Shown piece by piece: positions 45,720 through 55,489 of a stretch of 64,000 bases of DNA. The stretch is from Bradymonas sediminis (GTDB lineage: Bacteria; Myxococcota_A; Bradymonadia; Bradymonadales; Bradymonadaceae), in NCBI RefSeq assembly GCF_003258315.1, contig NZ_CP030032.1, positions 1,402,001-1,466,000 on the forward strand. The letters are read 5' to 3'. The notes under the pieces are model-generated. The model saw only the letters and a program-made list of their open reading frames with translations, ran no database searches and had not been told where the DNA came from. A program made the translations under genes and the position numbers. Every line of letters begins with the position of its first letter. The stretch's first letter is position 1.

Positions 45720-48113
45720 ATGCGTTTTAACTTCCAGACCGGCCTCGGTCGCCGCGATAATTCCTCGTCTGATACCAATACCTGTCCCGCCGCAACGTCG
45801 CGGCTTGGATGGCGACGCGGACTGCGCAATGGGCTGGCGCTTGCGCTCGCGACGGCTTGTTTTGGGGTAGGCGCACCGGCGTTCGCAGAGGGCGGCAGCG
45901 TTCGCTATTCCTATGAGCTCATCGAATTGGGCGGCGATAACGAATACGGCCTGGTCCCGGTGAGCGAGCAGAAGAAGTTGTCGGGGAAGCTGAGTAAATC
46001 GAAGGTCTTCGACGCCTTTAAGCTGCTCAAGGCCAAGAAGAAGACGACCTACGGCAACTCCAGCATCAAGATAACTGGAAATCTTCCGTCAAAAGCCAAG
46101 ATCTCGGTGACGATCGACCCCTCCAAGGCCAGCGCGGGCTTCGCGCCGATCATCATGGCGGAGACGGTCTATACGCTCACCGAATTAGGCGTCGACGGCG
46201 TCGAGTTCCCGGGGCATTTCGACGGCAAGATGGTGCGCGCCGACGTTCCCTTCTACGCCTATAGCTTGACGCTGCCGCTGTTGAACGCGCTGCCGCTCAA
46301 GGACTACTCGGGCGCCCAGGTGCTCTTGCCCGACGGCACGCTCATCCCCGCGACGCAGTTTAATAAGCGGTGGAAGGCCAAGGACGCCGAGCTTGAGAAG
46401 GCGCTCTTTAGTTATCTGAAGAGCTCCCAGGACTTCACGGTGCTGCGCGTGCTCGCGCTGCTTCCGAAGTTGAAGGTTGATTTCCGCGATGAAGTGATTC
46501 CGTTGCTCGACGCGAAATCCCCGAGCGTGCGCGCCCGCGCGCTTAACACGCTCGAGGGCAATCGCGAGGATGCGCCGGTGCTCGCCGCGGTTGAGCGCAT
46601 GATGAAAGAAGATAAGGACGCAAAGATCGCGCGGTCGGCCGCCGAGTTCCTTGGGAAGTCGAAGTCCGCGAAGGCTTCGGTCAACGAGCCGCTTTATCTG
46701 CTCGAGAAAGGCTCCGAGAAAGAGTCGGTCGCCGCGCTCAAGTCGCTTGAGAGTATCGGCAATAAGAACAAGGCCCTGAAGTCGGCGATCGTCGACGCCG
46801 TCGTGTCGCACCTGGTGGACAAGCGGGCAGCGGTCGCGGCCGCGAGCTCCGACGCCCTGCAGGCGCTCAACGCCGACGCCGAGCAGATCGCGGCGCTCGG
46901 CAACGACAAGATTGCCGCGGAGCTTCGCCTGAAGATCGCTCGGGAGTTGGCGGGCAAGAGCGCTGCTTCCTCGGCGATCGTCGGTTACTCCTACGTCGGC
47001 AATAATCTGAGCGAGCGCGACGCCGAGTTGGCGATTCGTAAGCTTGGCGACATTAAGGGCGATGACGCGCGCAAGGCGGTCGAGACCTTTCTGACAGCCG
47101 ATACCAAGCGCAAGCGCCTGGTCGCCGGTGACGTTCTGGCCGCGCGCGGCGACATCGCGTCGATGCCCGCATTCTCGGCGGCGATCGCCAAAGGCAAAGA
47201 CGCCGATGAGCTTGAGGCGCTTGCCTATACCTTGATGGCCGCGCAGCCGGTCGCCACGGTTTTGAGCCAGAGCGACTCCAATAATAAGAGCACCAAGCGC
47301 GTGGCCTACCGCGCGCTGGGTGAGTTGGCCGTGAAGTCCGGCGGAAACGCCCAGGTCAAGGAGAAGTTGAGCCGCGGCGCGAGGAGCTCCGACGCCGATA
47401 TTCGCGGCGCTTCGGCGAGCGCCCTGGGCGCGTTTAAGTCCAAAGACGGGCTCGAGACGCTCAAGAGTTTGGCCGCTGATAAGAGCGCGAAAGTGCGCGC
47501 CGGAGTGGCCAACGGCCTGGCTTATTATAAGGATGGCGAAGGTTTCGAGATCCTCGAGAAATACCTCGATGACTCGGCTCCGGAGGTCGTCGCCGCGTCG
47601 CTCGACGCGATGGCCGCGCGCGCCGAGGCAGCTAAATGGGATAAGATCCGTGAGCTCACCGAAGCCAAGGACGCGGGCGTGCGCTCCAGCGCGTTCGCGG
47701 CCCTCGGGACGCTGGTTTCCTCGGAAGATAAGAAGGGCGTCAACGACGTCATCAGCCTTCTCAGCGGTGCGGTGTCGGACTCGGACCGCCAGGTGCAACT
47801 GACCGCGCTCGAGCAGCTCGCCTCGCTGAAGGATTCGAAGGCCACGACCGGTATCGCGATCCTGCTCAACGCCAAAGAGCCGGAGCTCCGGGTTGCCGCG
47901 GTCGAAGCGCTCGGAAAGACCGCCCAGCCCAGCGCGATCGACCTGGTCGTAAGCGTGCTGGATGACTCGAACCCCGATATCCGCCGCGCCTCGATCGAAG
48001 CGCTGGGTGAGCTCAAGGCGAAGGCCGCCAAGCCCCAGCTTCAGGCGCGTCTCAAGACCGAAGAAGATGAAGACCTGAAGATCCTCATCAAGAAAACTCT
48101 GGGTCGTATCTAA
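45720..48113 (+). CDS. Exported HEAT-repeat protein
   Basis: From the ATG at 45720 the product has 797 residues with a long N-region and a signal-like segment (GLALALATACFGVGAPAFA). The open frame extends upstream, but residues there look random. Most of the protein (about 210-790) is a chain of HEAT repeats (DGLETLKSLAADKSAKVRAG, DSAPEVVAASLDAMAARAEA, DSNPDIRRASIEALGELKAK). It is probably a periplasmic or surface scaffold. Its stop overlaps the start of the DUF192 lipoprotein gene by one base. Confidence 0.8.
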   Translation: MRFNFQTGLGRRDNSSSDTNTCPAATSRLGWRRGLRNGLALALATACFGVGAPAFAEGGSVRYSYELIELGGDNEYGLVPVSEQKKLSGKLSKSKVFDAFKLLKAKKKTTYGNSSIKITGNLPSKAKISVTIDPSKASAGFAPIIMAETVYTLTELGVDGVEFPGHFDGKMVRADVPFYAYSLTLPLLNALPLKDYSGAQVLLPDGTLIPATQFNKRWKAKDAELEKALFSYLKSSQDFTVLRVLALLPKLKVDFRDEVIPLLDAKSPSVRARALNTLEGNREDAPVLAAVERMMKEDKDAKIARSAAEFLGKSKSAKASVNEPLYLLEKGSEKESVAALKSLESIGNKNKALKSAIVDAVVSHLVDKRAAVAAASSDALQALNADAEQIAALGNDKIAAELRLKIARELAGKSAASSAIVGYSYVGNNLSERDAELAIRKLGDIKGDDARKAVETFLTADTKRKRLVAGDVLAARGDIASMPAFSAAIAKGKDADELEALAYTLMAAQPVATVLSQSDSNNKSTKRVAYRALGELAVKSGGNAQVKEKLSRGARSSDADIRGASASALGAFKSKDGLETLKSLAADKSAKVRAGVANGLAYYKDGEGFEILEKYLDDSAPEVVAASLDAMAARAEAAKWDKIRELTEAKDAGVRSSAFAALGTLVSSEDKKGVNDVISLLSGAVSDSDRQVQLTALEQLASLKDSKATTGIAILLNAKEPELRVAAVEALGKTAQPSAIDLVVSVLDDSNPDIRRASIEALGELKAKAAKPQLQARLKTEEDEDLKILIKKTLGRI

Positions 48114-48769
48114 TGGCGATGCTCAAGATTTATTTTTCACGCGTCATTCTGGGTCTGCTGGGCGTGCTGCTCGTGGCCCAGGTGGTCGCGTGTAAGAGCG
48201 ATGACGCCATGAGCGCGGTGACGCAGGCTGATATCGGCGCCCAGAAGGCCAGCGGGCTCAATGGGCTTGGCGAGAGCTGTGTCACCGTGAAGGATTGCCC
48301 GAGCTATCTATCCTGCGAGAACGAGGTCTGCGCGATGCCGCCTTCTTTGAAGGATTCCGTGCCCGAGAATACGCCGACGCTCCAATTTCTGGGCCCGCAG
48401 AGTGCGCCGGTCGGGACGTTTTATCTCGAATTGGCCATATCGCCCGATGAGCACGAAAAGGGGCTGATGTACCGGCGCGAACTCCCCGATGATTGGGGGA
48501 TGCTCTTCATCTATCCAGATGAAGGGATGCGCAGCTTTTGGATGCAGAATACCTATATCCCGCTCGATATGATCTTTATCGACGCGCGCGGCGAGGTGGT
48601 TCATTTTCTCGAGGAAGTCGAGCCGCTGACGCGCACGCCGCGCCGCTCGGAGCGCTACGCCCGCTATGTATTGGAACTGCGCGGGGGCAGGGCGGCCGAG
48701 ATTGGCCTGAAGGTTGGCCACCGGGTGACGCTGAATCACGTCGACGACAAGCATGACGTCAAGCCCTGA
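48113..48769 (+). CDS. DUF192 lipoprotein
   Basis: 218 residues with a lipoprotein signal (LLVAQVVAC, lipidation at C27). A cysteine-containing linker (CVTVKDCPSYLSCENEVC) precedes the DUF192 domain (about 100-205): ISPDEHEKGLMYRRELP, GMLFIYPDEGMRSFWMQNT and IPLDMIFID. DUF192 has no established biochemical role. The TAATG overlap with the HEAT gene means translational coupling; the two products may act together in the envelope. Confidence 0.88.
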   Translation: MAMLKIYFSRVILGLLGVLLVAQVVACKSDDAMSAVTQADIGAQKASGLNGLGESCVTVKDCPSYLSCENEVCAMPPSLKDSVPENTPTLQFLGPQSAPVGTFYLELAISPDEHEKGLMYRRELPDDWGMLFIYPDEGMRSFWMQNTYIPLDMIFIDARGEVVHFLEEVEPLTRTPRRSERYARYVLELRGGRAAEIGLKVGHRVTLNHVDDKHDVKP

Positions 48770-48838
48770 GAGCGGTCCACGAACCGACGACATTGCGCGC
48801 CTATCCCTCTGATTTAGCCCACACGACCGAAGGCGGAG

Positions 48839-51181
48839 ATGAACTCAATCAAGCGCTTTATGAAGTGGTTGATGCCGACGCGTGCGTACGCGGTTGTGTA
48901 CGCGCTGCTGGCGCTGGTCGCGGTCGTTTTCTGTTTTCTACCGCTGCTCAATTTGGTGGGCTATGAATCCGCCGCGGGCTTCGGCGTGCTCGGCGGCATC
49001 GCCGCGACCGCGCTGACCTTGCACGCGTTGCGCCGCGGAGTGCTCCTCGGGCCGTTGGACCCCGCGCGCGCGTCCTCGCCGCTGGCGGATTTCCTCATCC
49101 TTTTGGTGCGCCACGAGCTGCTGTTGCTCCTGCCGTTTTTGGTGCTAAGCCTCAACGCGACGCGAGTGATTAACTGCGCCTACGGCGTGGGCGGCGGCTT
49201 CTGGTTGGCGATCTCGGTGCCTGCGATTTTGGTCGGTCAACTCCTGGCGTGGGTTGCCTATGCGATATTTGCCGGGCGCGAGCGGATGCAGACTCTGACG
49301 GTCACGCTCGCGATTTTGGGCAGCGCCGCGGCGGTGCTCGCCCACCTCGCGTTGCAGCCGCCGATCGTCGGGCATCAATTCTTTTTGGGGTATTTTAGCG
49401 GCTCGATTTATGACGAGGCGTTGAGTCTTCCGACCAGCCTTTTGTGGTATCGCGGGATTCACATGGCCGCGGCGGTCGCTGTATTAGCGGGGCTCGAGGC
49501 TGTGTGGCGGCGCCGGCAGAAGGCGCCGATCCGCTGGGCGGTGTTGGTCGCGGTGTTAGCCGGCGCGACCTTCGTGTCGATGTCGGCATATCGCCAGGAT
49601 TTTGGCATCGCCATCACCGCCGATTATGTCGAAGACGAGCTCGGCGGGCGCATCGAGACCGAGCATTTTATCATCTATTATCCCCAGAGCCGCGCGTTTA
49701 TCGACGCGCGCGAGCGCCTCGCCGAAGACCACGAATTTCGCTACGCGCAGATGCGCGAGTTCTTCGAGACGGACCCGGCGAGGAAAGGGAAGATCAAGAG
49801 CTATGTCTATCGCGACCGTGAGCAGAAGGGGCGCCTGATGGGCGGGCGGCGCACGCTCGTGTCGAAGCTGTGGCTCCATGAGATGCATATTCTGTGGCAG
49901 CATTATGGCGACCATAAGCTCGGCCACGAGCTCGCGCATATCTTCACCGAACCCTTTGGCGCCGGGCCGCTGAGCCTGAGTATGCAGGCCGGCGTGGGCG
50001 TAAATATGGGGCTGGTTGAGGGGGCAGCGACCGCCGCCGATTGGCCGGTGCGCGACCTTGATTTGCACCAGGCCAGCGCCGCGATGCGCCGGCTGAACAT
50101 CGCCCCGGATATCGGCGGCATCGTCGGGGCGTCGGGGTTCTGGACGCAGTCCTCGGGGCGCGCCTACACCCTGGTTGGCTCGTTTGTGCGGTTTTTGGTC
50201 GATGAATACGGCGTCGATAAATTCAAGGATGCCTACCCGCGCGGCGACTTTAAGGGCGCCTATGGCAAGTCGACCGACGCCCTGGTAAGCGAGTGGGAGA
50301 ATTTCGTCGACACGATCGAGTTGGCCGACGAAGAGATGGCGCTCGCGCGCTACCTCTACGAGCGCCCGACGATCTTTGATAAGGTCTGCGCGCGCGAGAT
50401 CGCTGACCTCACCGTGCAGGCTCAGACCGCCGCGCAGATCGGTGATATCGGCGAGGTGCGCGAGATCTATGAGAAGATCCTCGGCTTTGACCCGGCGAAT
50501 ACCCGCTACCGCATCGGCTACGCCCAGGTCTTGATTCAGGCGAAGCAATACGGCGCGGCGCTCGAGCAGGTCGAGTTGATGCTGGCCGACGCGCAGGCCA
50601 CCGTTTTGCGCGCGCAATTGCTCAGCATGCGCGGTGACCTCGCCTGGCTGCAGGCGCAGGCCGACGGTGATGCGGGAGAGGCCGCGCTGGCGAAGGCGTC
50701 CGAGGCGTACGGGCAATGTCTAGAGCTGGGCATTCCTGCCGGCACGCGCCGACTTTTGCAGGTAAAGATGGACGCGCTTCGTCGCCCCGAAGACCAGGGG
50801 AGAGCGCACGCCTTTGAGTTCTTCCTCGGGCAGCACGCGCCGCCGCTTGCGCTGTATTTTCCGATGCGCTGGTATCAGCAAAATCCGCAGGATGCGCTGG
50901 CGGCCTACCTGGTCGGCCGGCGCCTCTGGGGTGAGTCCCAATGGGCCGAAGCCCGGCCGTATTTGGAGCAAGCCCTGGCGGGCGCCCAGCCGGGCGGGGC
51001 GATCGAAGAGGAGTCGCGGCGCATGCTCGCGCAGACGCAGTATTTCCTCGGCGATCTTGAGGCGGCCCAGCGCGGGTTTGACACCCTGTCGGCGAGCCGT
51101 GACGCGACTTATGCCACCGAAGCGCGCGAGTGGCTCAACCGCATTGCATGGAAGCGGGGGAATAGGATAGGAACACCCTAG
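48839..51181 (+). CDS. Membrane-bound gluzincin-like metallopeptidase with TPR
   Basis: 780 residues. The first 260 or so contain about seven hydrophobic helices. The soluble part has a zinc-peptidase core: H363-E364-x2-H367 in GHELAHIFTEPFG with a probable third ligand E394 in GLVEGAATAADW. The remainder (about 500-760) is helical TPR-like (DIGEVREIYEKILGFDPAN, AARPYLEQALAGAQ). Likely acts on or outside the membrane. It is in the same run of co-directional envelope genes as 45720-54683. Confidence 0.82.
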   Translation: MNSIKRFMKWLMPTRAYAVVYALLALVAVVFCFLPLLNLVGYESAAGFGVLGGIAATALTLHALRRGVLLGPLDPARASSPLADFLILLVRHELLLLLPFLVLSLNATRVINCAYGVGGGFWLAISVPAILVGQLLAWVAYAIFAGRERMQTLTVTLAILGSAAAVLAHLALQPPIVGHQFFLGYFSGSIYDEALSLPTSLLWYRGIHMAAAVAVLAGLEAVWRRRQKAPIRWAVLVAVLAGATFVSMSAYRQDFGIAITADYVEDELGGRIETEHFIIYYPQSRAFIDARERLAEDHEFRYAQMREFFETDPARKGKIKSYVYRDREQKGRLMGGRRTLVSKLWLHEMHILWQHYGDHKLGHELAHIFTEPFGAGPLSLSMQAGVGVNMGLVEGAATAADWPVRDLDLHQASAAMRRLNIAPDIGGIVGASGFWTQSSGRAYTLVGSFVRFLVDEYGVDKFKDAYPRGDFKGAYGKSTDALVSEWENFVDTIELADEEMALARYLYERPTIFDKVCAREIADLTVQAQTAAQIGDIGEVREIYEKILGFDPANTRYRIGYAQVLIQAKQYGAALEQVELMLADAQATVLRAQLLSMRGDLAWLQAQADGDAGEAALAKASEAYGQCLELGIPAGTRRLLQVKMDALRRPEDQGRAHAFEFFLGQHAPPLALYFPMRWYQQNPQDALAAYLVGRRLWGESQWAEARPYLEQALAGAQPGGAIEEESRRMLAQTQYFLGDLEAAQRGFDTLSASRDATYATEAREWLNRIAWKRGNRIGTP

Positions 51182-51266
51182 CGTTATCAACCCACGCCGG
51201 TTCATTTAATATCAATTTTTAGCATCGATTATGGCCCTGAGAAGAGCGTTTAAGGAGAAGTATTTA

Positions 51267-51800
51267 ATGGTTTCAATGCGACGATTAGTGATGGCCCTCG
51301 TCATTTCGACGGGTCTTTTGGCCGGGGTTGGGTGTGGCGCCGATTATATTCGTGACGACCAGATCTATAAGGACGATATCGATTTTCGCATCGATGACGA
51401 CTCCCAGATCGAAGACACCCTTGAGAACCGCGAAGTGCTCGACGTGTTGGCCAGCTACCGCAAGGCGGTGGTGACCAAGGATTTTGGCACGCTTAAGCGG
51501 CTGATTTCGCCCAACTATTACGATAACGCCGGGACCACCAACACGACCGAAGATGATTATAGCGCGTCGGACCTGGCGGAGGTCTTCGAGATGATGGCCC
51601 AGGGCGCGCGCGAGATTCGCTACGATGTCCTGGTGCGCGACGTGAAGGTCAAGGGCGAGCGGGCGACGGTCGATTACAAATTCGACTACGCCTACAAATA
51701 TGTCATCGCCGACGAGTCGTCGTGGGACGCTGGCGTGGACGTAAATCGTCTCGAGTTGGAGCGGGAAGATGGCGTGTGGCGCATCGTTTCCGGGCTATAA
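51267..51800 (+). CDS. Small lipoprotein with NTF2-like domain
   Basis: 177 residues from ATG 51267, chosen because TAAGGAG lies eight bases upstream; earlier codons at 51231 are open but unsupported. The signal ends LLAGVGC. The mature part (about 60-177) resembles an NTF2/SnoaL-like cone (ENREVLDVLASYRKAVVTKD, LKRLISPNYYDNAG, REDGVWRIVSGL). Ligand unknown. It lies between the two gluzincin-like genes on the same strand. Confidence 0.75.
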   Translation: MVSMRRLVMALVISTGLLAGVGCGADYIRDDQIYKDDIDFRIDDDSQIEDTLENREVLDVLASYRKAVVTKDFGTLKRLISPNYYDNAGTTNTTEDDYSASDLAEVFEMMAQGAREIRYDVLVRDVKVKGERATVDYKFDYAYKYVIADESSWDAGVDVNRLELEREDGVWRIVSGL

Positions 51801-51881
51801 TTATCGAGCCGAAGATCTGTTTTGGGGGCGCGGCAAAGGATAGCCGCGCCCGGTGATTCCGCTCAAATCTTGATTAGACCT

Positions 51882-54683
51882 ATGCGCGATTTCCGCAATT
51901 TGCTTCTCGGTGGCGTGGTGGCCTTAACCTGGGCGACCGGGGTTTTCTGCCCGACGCCTGCTTCCGCAGAGTGGTTATCGCGCATTGGCATTCCGACCGG
52001 GGATGCAGCGGCGGGCGCGTCCGCGACGCCGGCTGAAGTTGCCTTTCAAAAAGGGGAGTTGGAGCGGGCAAAGCGCCTCGCGTTTGAGCGCGACGACGCA
52101 AGCTCGATGTTGGTGCGCGCGCATCTTGCCGAGTACGACGGCGACCTGGAGCTGGCGCAGCGTTTTGCGGCCAATGCCGAGGTGAGCGCGCGCGACGCCG
52201 AGCTGCGCGCCCGCGCAGCCGCGCTGGCCGGGCGGCTTCAGTCTGAGCTCGGTGAGTTCGAGGCCGCCGAAAATTATCTGCGCACCTTTTTAGCCGCCCA
52301 CACCGACGCGCTCCCGGTGCGCCTGGAGCTCGGTCGTATGCTCGCCAAGCGCGGCGCGCAGGCCGAGGCGAACGCGGTCCTAAAGCCCTTCAGCCGTGCT
52401 TTCAATAGCGGGCGTATCACCACCGCGCGTCAACTGGCCTGGCTCGGCGAGGCGATGTGGGAGATGGGGAGCTTCGACGACGCGAATTACGCGTTTCAGA
52501 AGATGTACGAGCTCGACGCGCGCTATGTCGACGGGCTGGTCTCCTTGGCCGAGTTATTGCTCAGCAAGTACAATCAGGTCGACGCCCTCGCCACGCTTGA
52601 AGAGGCGCTCAAGATCAACCCGAAGCACCCGGGCGCCCTGGTCGCGATGGCCGAGCTAGAGATTCAGACTAGCAATTATTTCGACGACGCCCGCGACTAC
52701 CTGGCGCGCGTCGAGAAGGTATGGCGCACCAGCCCGAAGATGCTGGTGACCCGCGCGAAGCTCCAGATCTATGACTCCGACTGCGCCGGCGCCGTGAAGA
52801 GCGCCAACGCGGTGCTGGCCGACCGCCCGCGCGCGGTCGAGGCGATGATCATCAAGGCGGCGTGTCATTATCTGAATGACGAGCGCCCGGCCTTTGAGGC
52901 GGTGGTGGAGCAGGCGCTGGCGATCCAGCCGGATCTCGCGCGAATCTTCACCGAAACCGCGACCTACGCGCAGATGGTGCACCGTTATTCGGAGGTCATC
53001 GCGCTAAATGAACGCGCGCTGAAGTTGCGCCCGGGGTACCCGCCGGCGCTATTGGACCTGGGAATCGGGCTGTCGCGGGTGAGGCGCGAGAGCGAAGGGG
53101 TTGAGTATCTGAGGAAGGCCTTTGAGGCCGACCCCTATAATATTCGCGCCTATAATATGGTGGAGCTCTACGACAAAACGATGTCGGAATATGAGTTTCA
53201 GACCTATGACACGTTCCGGCTGCGCACCCGGCGCGACCAGAGCGACGTGCTCAACCTGGTGGTGCCGTCGCTGGTGGGCGAGGCGATCGAGACGTTTGGG
53301 GCGAAATATAATTATAAGGTACCCGAGAAGGTTGACGTCGAGGTCTTTCCGGAGCCGGCGACCTTTGGCGTGCGAAGCGTCGGCCTGCCGCAGATCAGCC
53401 CCACCGGGCTGTGCTTTGGGCAGGTCGTGATCTCGCGGAGCCCGAGCGATGGCAATTTTAATTGGCGTCAGGTGATCTGGCACGAGATGGCCCACGTCTA
53501 TCATATCCAGAAGGCCGGCTACCGCGTGCCGCGCTGGTTTACCGAGGGCTTGGCCGAGTACGAGACCAATGTCAAAGACCCGGCCTGGGCGCGGCATCGA
53601 GACGGCGAAATCGTCACGATGATGCGCGAGAATGACCTGCCAAGCGTGGTCGACCTGGATAAGCGCTTTACCCAGGCGCGCTCCTTCAAGGGCATCCTGC
53701 GCGCGTATCATCTGTCGAGCCTGGCGATCCACTATATCGTGGAGACCCACGGCTTTGCGGCCATAAACCGGATGCTTGAGACCTTTCCGGACGCGCTCAA
53801 AACCGGACTGGTGATCGAGAAGGCGCTTGAGACCGATGTCGCGAGCTTCGACGCCGGGTTTAAGAAATGGCTTGAGGCGCGCTACCTTAATTTTAGGCAG
53901 CAGGTGCTGGTCAGCGTCGACGGCATCGAGCCGATCCGGGTGCTCCAGGAGAAGTTGTCGAAGCGGCCGAATGACCCGGTGTTACGCGCGCAACTGAGTT
54001 ACGCGCAGATCGCGAATGGCGAGACGGAGCGGGCTAAGCAGAATATCAAGCACGCCCTGAATAGCGCGCCGAAGAATTCGACCGTGCGCTACCTGGCCGC
54101 GCTCATCGAGTTCCGCCAGGGCCATACCCGCGACGCCTACGCTCACGGGATGGCGATTCTGGATGAGTTCGAGGACGGCTATGAGTTGCGTGTGTTGCTC
54201 GGCTACGCCGCGATGATGCTCGAGATGCCGGTCGATGCGCGGGTGCATCTGGACGCGGCGACGCAGCTCTACGAGGATGGCACGGAGGCCTGGGCCAATT
54301 TGTTGAAGTTGGCCGAGAGTCAAAAGGATGCGGCCCTCCAGGAGAGAGCCGAGCTGCGCCTGTTTGAGCTCAATCAGAATGACCCGCAAATCGCGCGAAA
54401 GCGCTTCGAGCGAATGATGGCCAAGAAGGATTGGGCGCAGGCGGCCGTGGCGGCCGAGCGCTGGGTCGCCATCGAGGCGTTTGAGCCACGCGCCCAGCGC
54501 GCGCTGGCGCGAGTAAGCCTCGCCCAAAAGAACGCGCCACGCGCCGCGCAGGCCTATCAGGTCCTGGTGCGCCTGGTGCCCGGTGAGGCGGCGGCCATGC
54601 GCAAAGAGGCGGCCAACGCGCTAAAAAGCGCCGGCTTTGCTGCAGAAGCCAAACCCTTTGAGCAAGTTGACGAATTAAAGTAA
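51882..54683 (+). CDS. Exported TPR protein with gluzincin-type peptidase domain
   Basis: 933 residues from ATG 51882, with a signal peptide ending PTPASAEW. N-terminal and C-terminal TPR-like solenoids flank a peptidase (MA-family-like) core: H534-E535-x2-H538 in WHEMAHVYHIQKAGYR and E555 in WFTEGLAEYE. A preceding SPTGLCFGQVV segment fits the same domain. Likely periplasmic or surface-attached. Pairs in domain plan with the 48839 protein, suggesting related substrates or a duplicated theme. Confidence 0.85.
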   Translation: MRDFRNLLLGGVVALTWATGVFCPTPASAEWLSRIGIPTGDAAAGASATPAEVAFQKGELERAKRLAFERDDASSMLVRAHLAEYDGDLELAQRFAANAEVSARDAELRARAAALAGRLQSELGEFEAAENYLRTFLAAHTDALPVRLELGRMLAKRGAQAEANAVLKPFSRAFNSGRITTARQLAWLGEAMWEMGSFDDANYAFQKMYELDARYVDGLVSLAELLLSKYNQVDALATLEEALKINPKHPGALVAMAELEIQTSNYFDDARDYLARVEKVWRTSPKMLVTRAKLQIYDSDCAGAVKSANAVLADRPRAVEAMIIKAACHYLNDERPAFEAVVEQALAIQPDLARIFTETATYAQMVHRYSEVIALNERALKLRPGYPPALLDLGIGLSRVRRESEGVEYLRKAFEADPYNIRAYNMVELYDKTMSEYEFQTYDTFRLRTRRDQSDVLNLVVPSLVGEAIETFGAKYNYKVPEKVDVEVFPEPATFGVRSVGLPQISPTGLCFGQVVISRSPSDGNFNWRQVIWHEMAHVYHIQKAGYRVPRWFTEGLAEYETNVKDPAWARHRDGEIVTMMRENDLPSVVDLDKRFTQARSFKGILRAYHLSSLAIHYIVETHGFAAINRMLETFPDALKTGLVIEKALETDVASFDAGFKKWLEARYLNFRQQVLVSVDGIEPIRVLQEKLSKRPNDPVLRAQLSYAQIANGETERAKQNIKHALNSAPKNSTVRYLAALIEFRQGHTRDAYAHGMAILDEFEDGYELRVLLGYAAMMLEMPVDARVHLDAATQLYEDGTEAWANLLKLAESQKDAALQERAELRLFELNQNDPQIARKRFERMMAKKDWAQAAVAAERWVAIEAFEPRAQRALARVSLAQKNAPRAAQAYQVLVRLVPGEAAAMRKEAANALKSAGFAAEAKPFEQVDELK

Positions 54684-54780
54684 TTTAGAATATTCCATTG
54701 ACACATTCCCGAGCGGTGGGAAGATTCGCCTTGTGCGCTTGCCTATCCCCGATTGAACGCTCACCCGAGACTGTGCCCTG

Positions 54781-55398
54781 ATGAGCAGTGAAGAGATAAA
54801 TATTTCCGACCAAGAACGGCGCGAATTAACCGACGAAGAGCTCGTCATACTTGCTCAGGGGGGCGATTATGCGGCCTATGAGGAGATCGTGCTTCGGTAT
54901 CAGGATAAGGCGTTCCGCCTCGCCTATAGTCTGACGAAAAACGACGCCGAGGCCCAGGACGTGGTGCAGGAAGCCTTCCTGAATATGTACCGCAAATTGG
55001 ACTCGTTTCAGGGGGATTCGCAATTCGGCAGTTGGATGTACCGCGTGGTCGTCAACGCCGGCTTGATGCGCCTGCGCAAGCGGCGCCGCCTCAGCGAGGT
55101 GCCGGTGGACGATGAGGGCTTGAATCTGCCGGAAGATGATTATTACGGCGGCTCCGCGCCCCAGTGGCGTGTGCGCGCCGATGAGGCGGTGCAGAATCGC
55201 GAGCTGCGCCAGAAGATCATCGAGGCGGTGGATGAGTTGCCACCGAAATACCAGTCAGTTTTTGTGCTCAAAGAGGTCGAGGGGCTTAAGCTCAGCGAAA
55301 TCGCCGAGGTCCTGGACCTGTCGGTGGGTGGTGTGAAGAGCCGGCTGCACCGCGCGCGCCTTCATCTTCGGGCCACGCTCGGGCCGTATCTGAGCTGA
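54781..55398 (+). CDS. ECF-type RNA polymerase sigma factor
   Basis: 205 residues. Region 2 contains YEEIVLRYQDKAFRLAYSLT and DVVQEAFLNMYRKLDSF; region 4 contains VDELPPKYQSVFVLKEVEGL and SEIAEVLDLSVGGVKSRLHR. This fits the RpoE-like (group 4) family. No adjacent anti-sigma factor gene is present (the next gene is divergent dnaJ-like), so control must come from elsewhere. A strong hairpin terminator follows. Confidence 0.93.
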   Translation: MSSEEINISDQERRELTDEELVILAQGGDYAAYEEIVLRYQDKAFRLAYSLTKNDAEAQDVVQEAFLNMYRKLDSFQGDSQFGSWMYRVVVNAGLMRLRKRRRLSEVPVDDEGLNLPEDDYYGGSAPQWRVRADEAVQNRELRQKIIEAVDELPPKYQSVFVLKEVEGLKLSEIAEVLDLSVGGVKSRLHRARLHLRATLGPYLS

Positions 55399-55435
55399 GT
55401 TGAGCAGATCTGCTCGAATAGAGATGTGAATAGAA

Positions 55436-55467
55436 AAAGGCGGCTTCGATGATTCGAAGCCGCCTTT
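55436..55467. terminator. Terminator between the sigma-factor and dnaJ-like genes
   Basis: Fourteen-base arms (AAAGGCGGCTTCGA and its complement) flank a four-base loop. A-runs on one side and T-runs on the other make it bidirectional, serving both convergent genes. Confidence 0.9.
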
Positions 55468-55489
55468 CTAGATCTTTGGGCGCGCCCGT

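Noticed and set aside
46185-47798. 537-codon minus-strand frame opposite the HEAT-repeat gene
   Set aside because: The plus-strand product has regular HEAT repeats and a signal peptide; the minus frame has no supported start or family.
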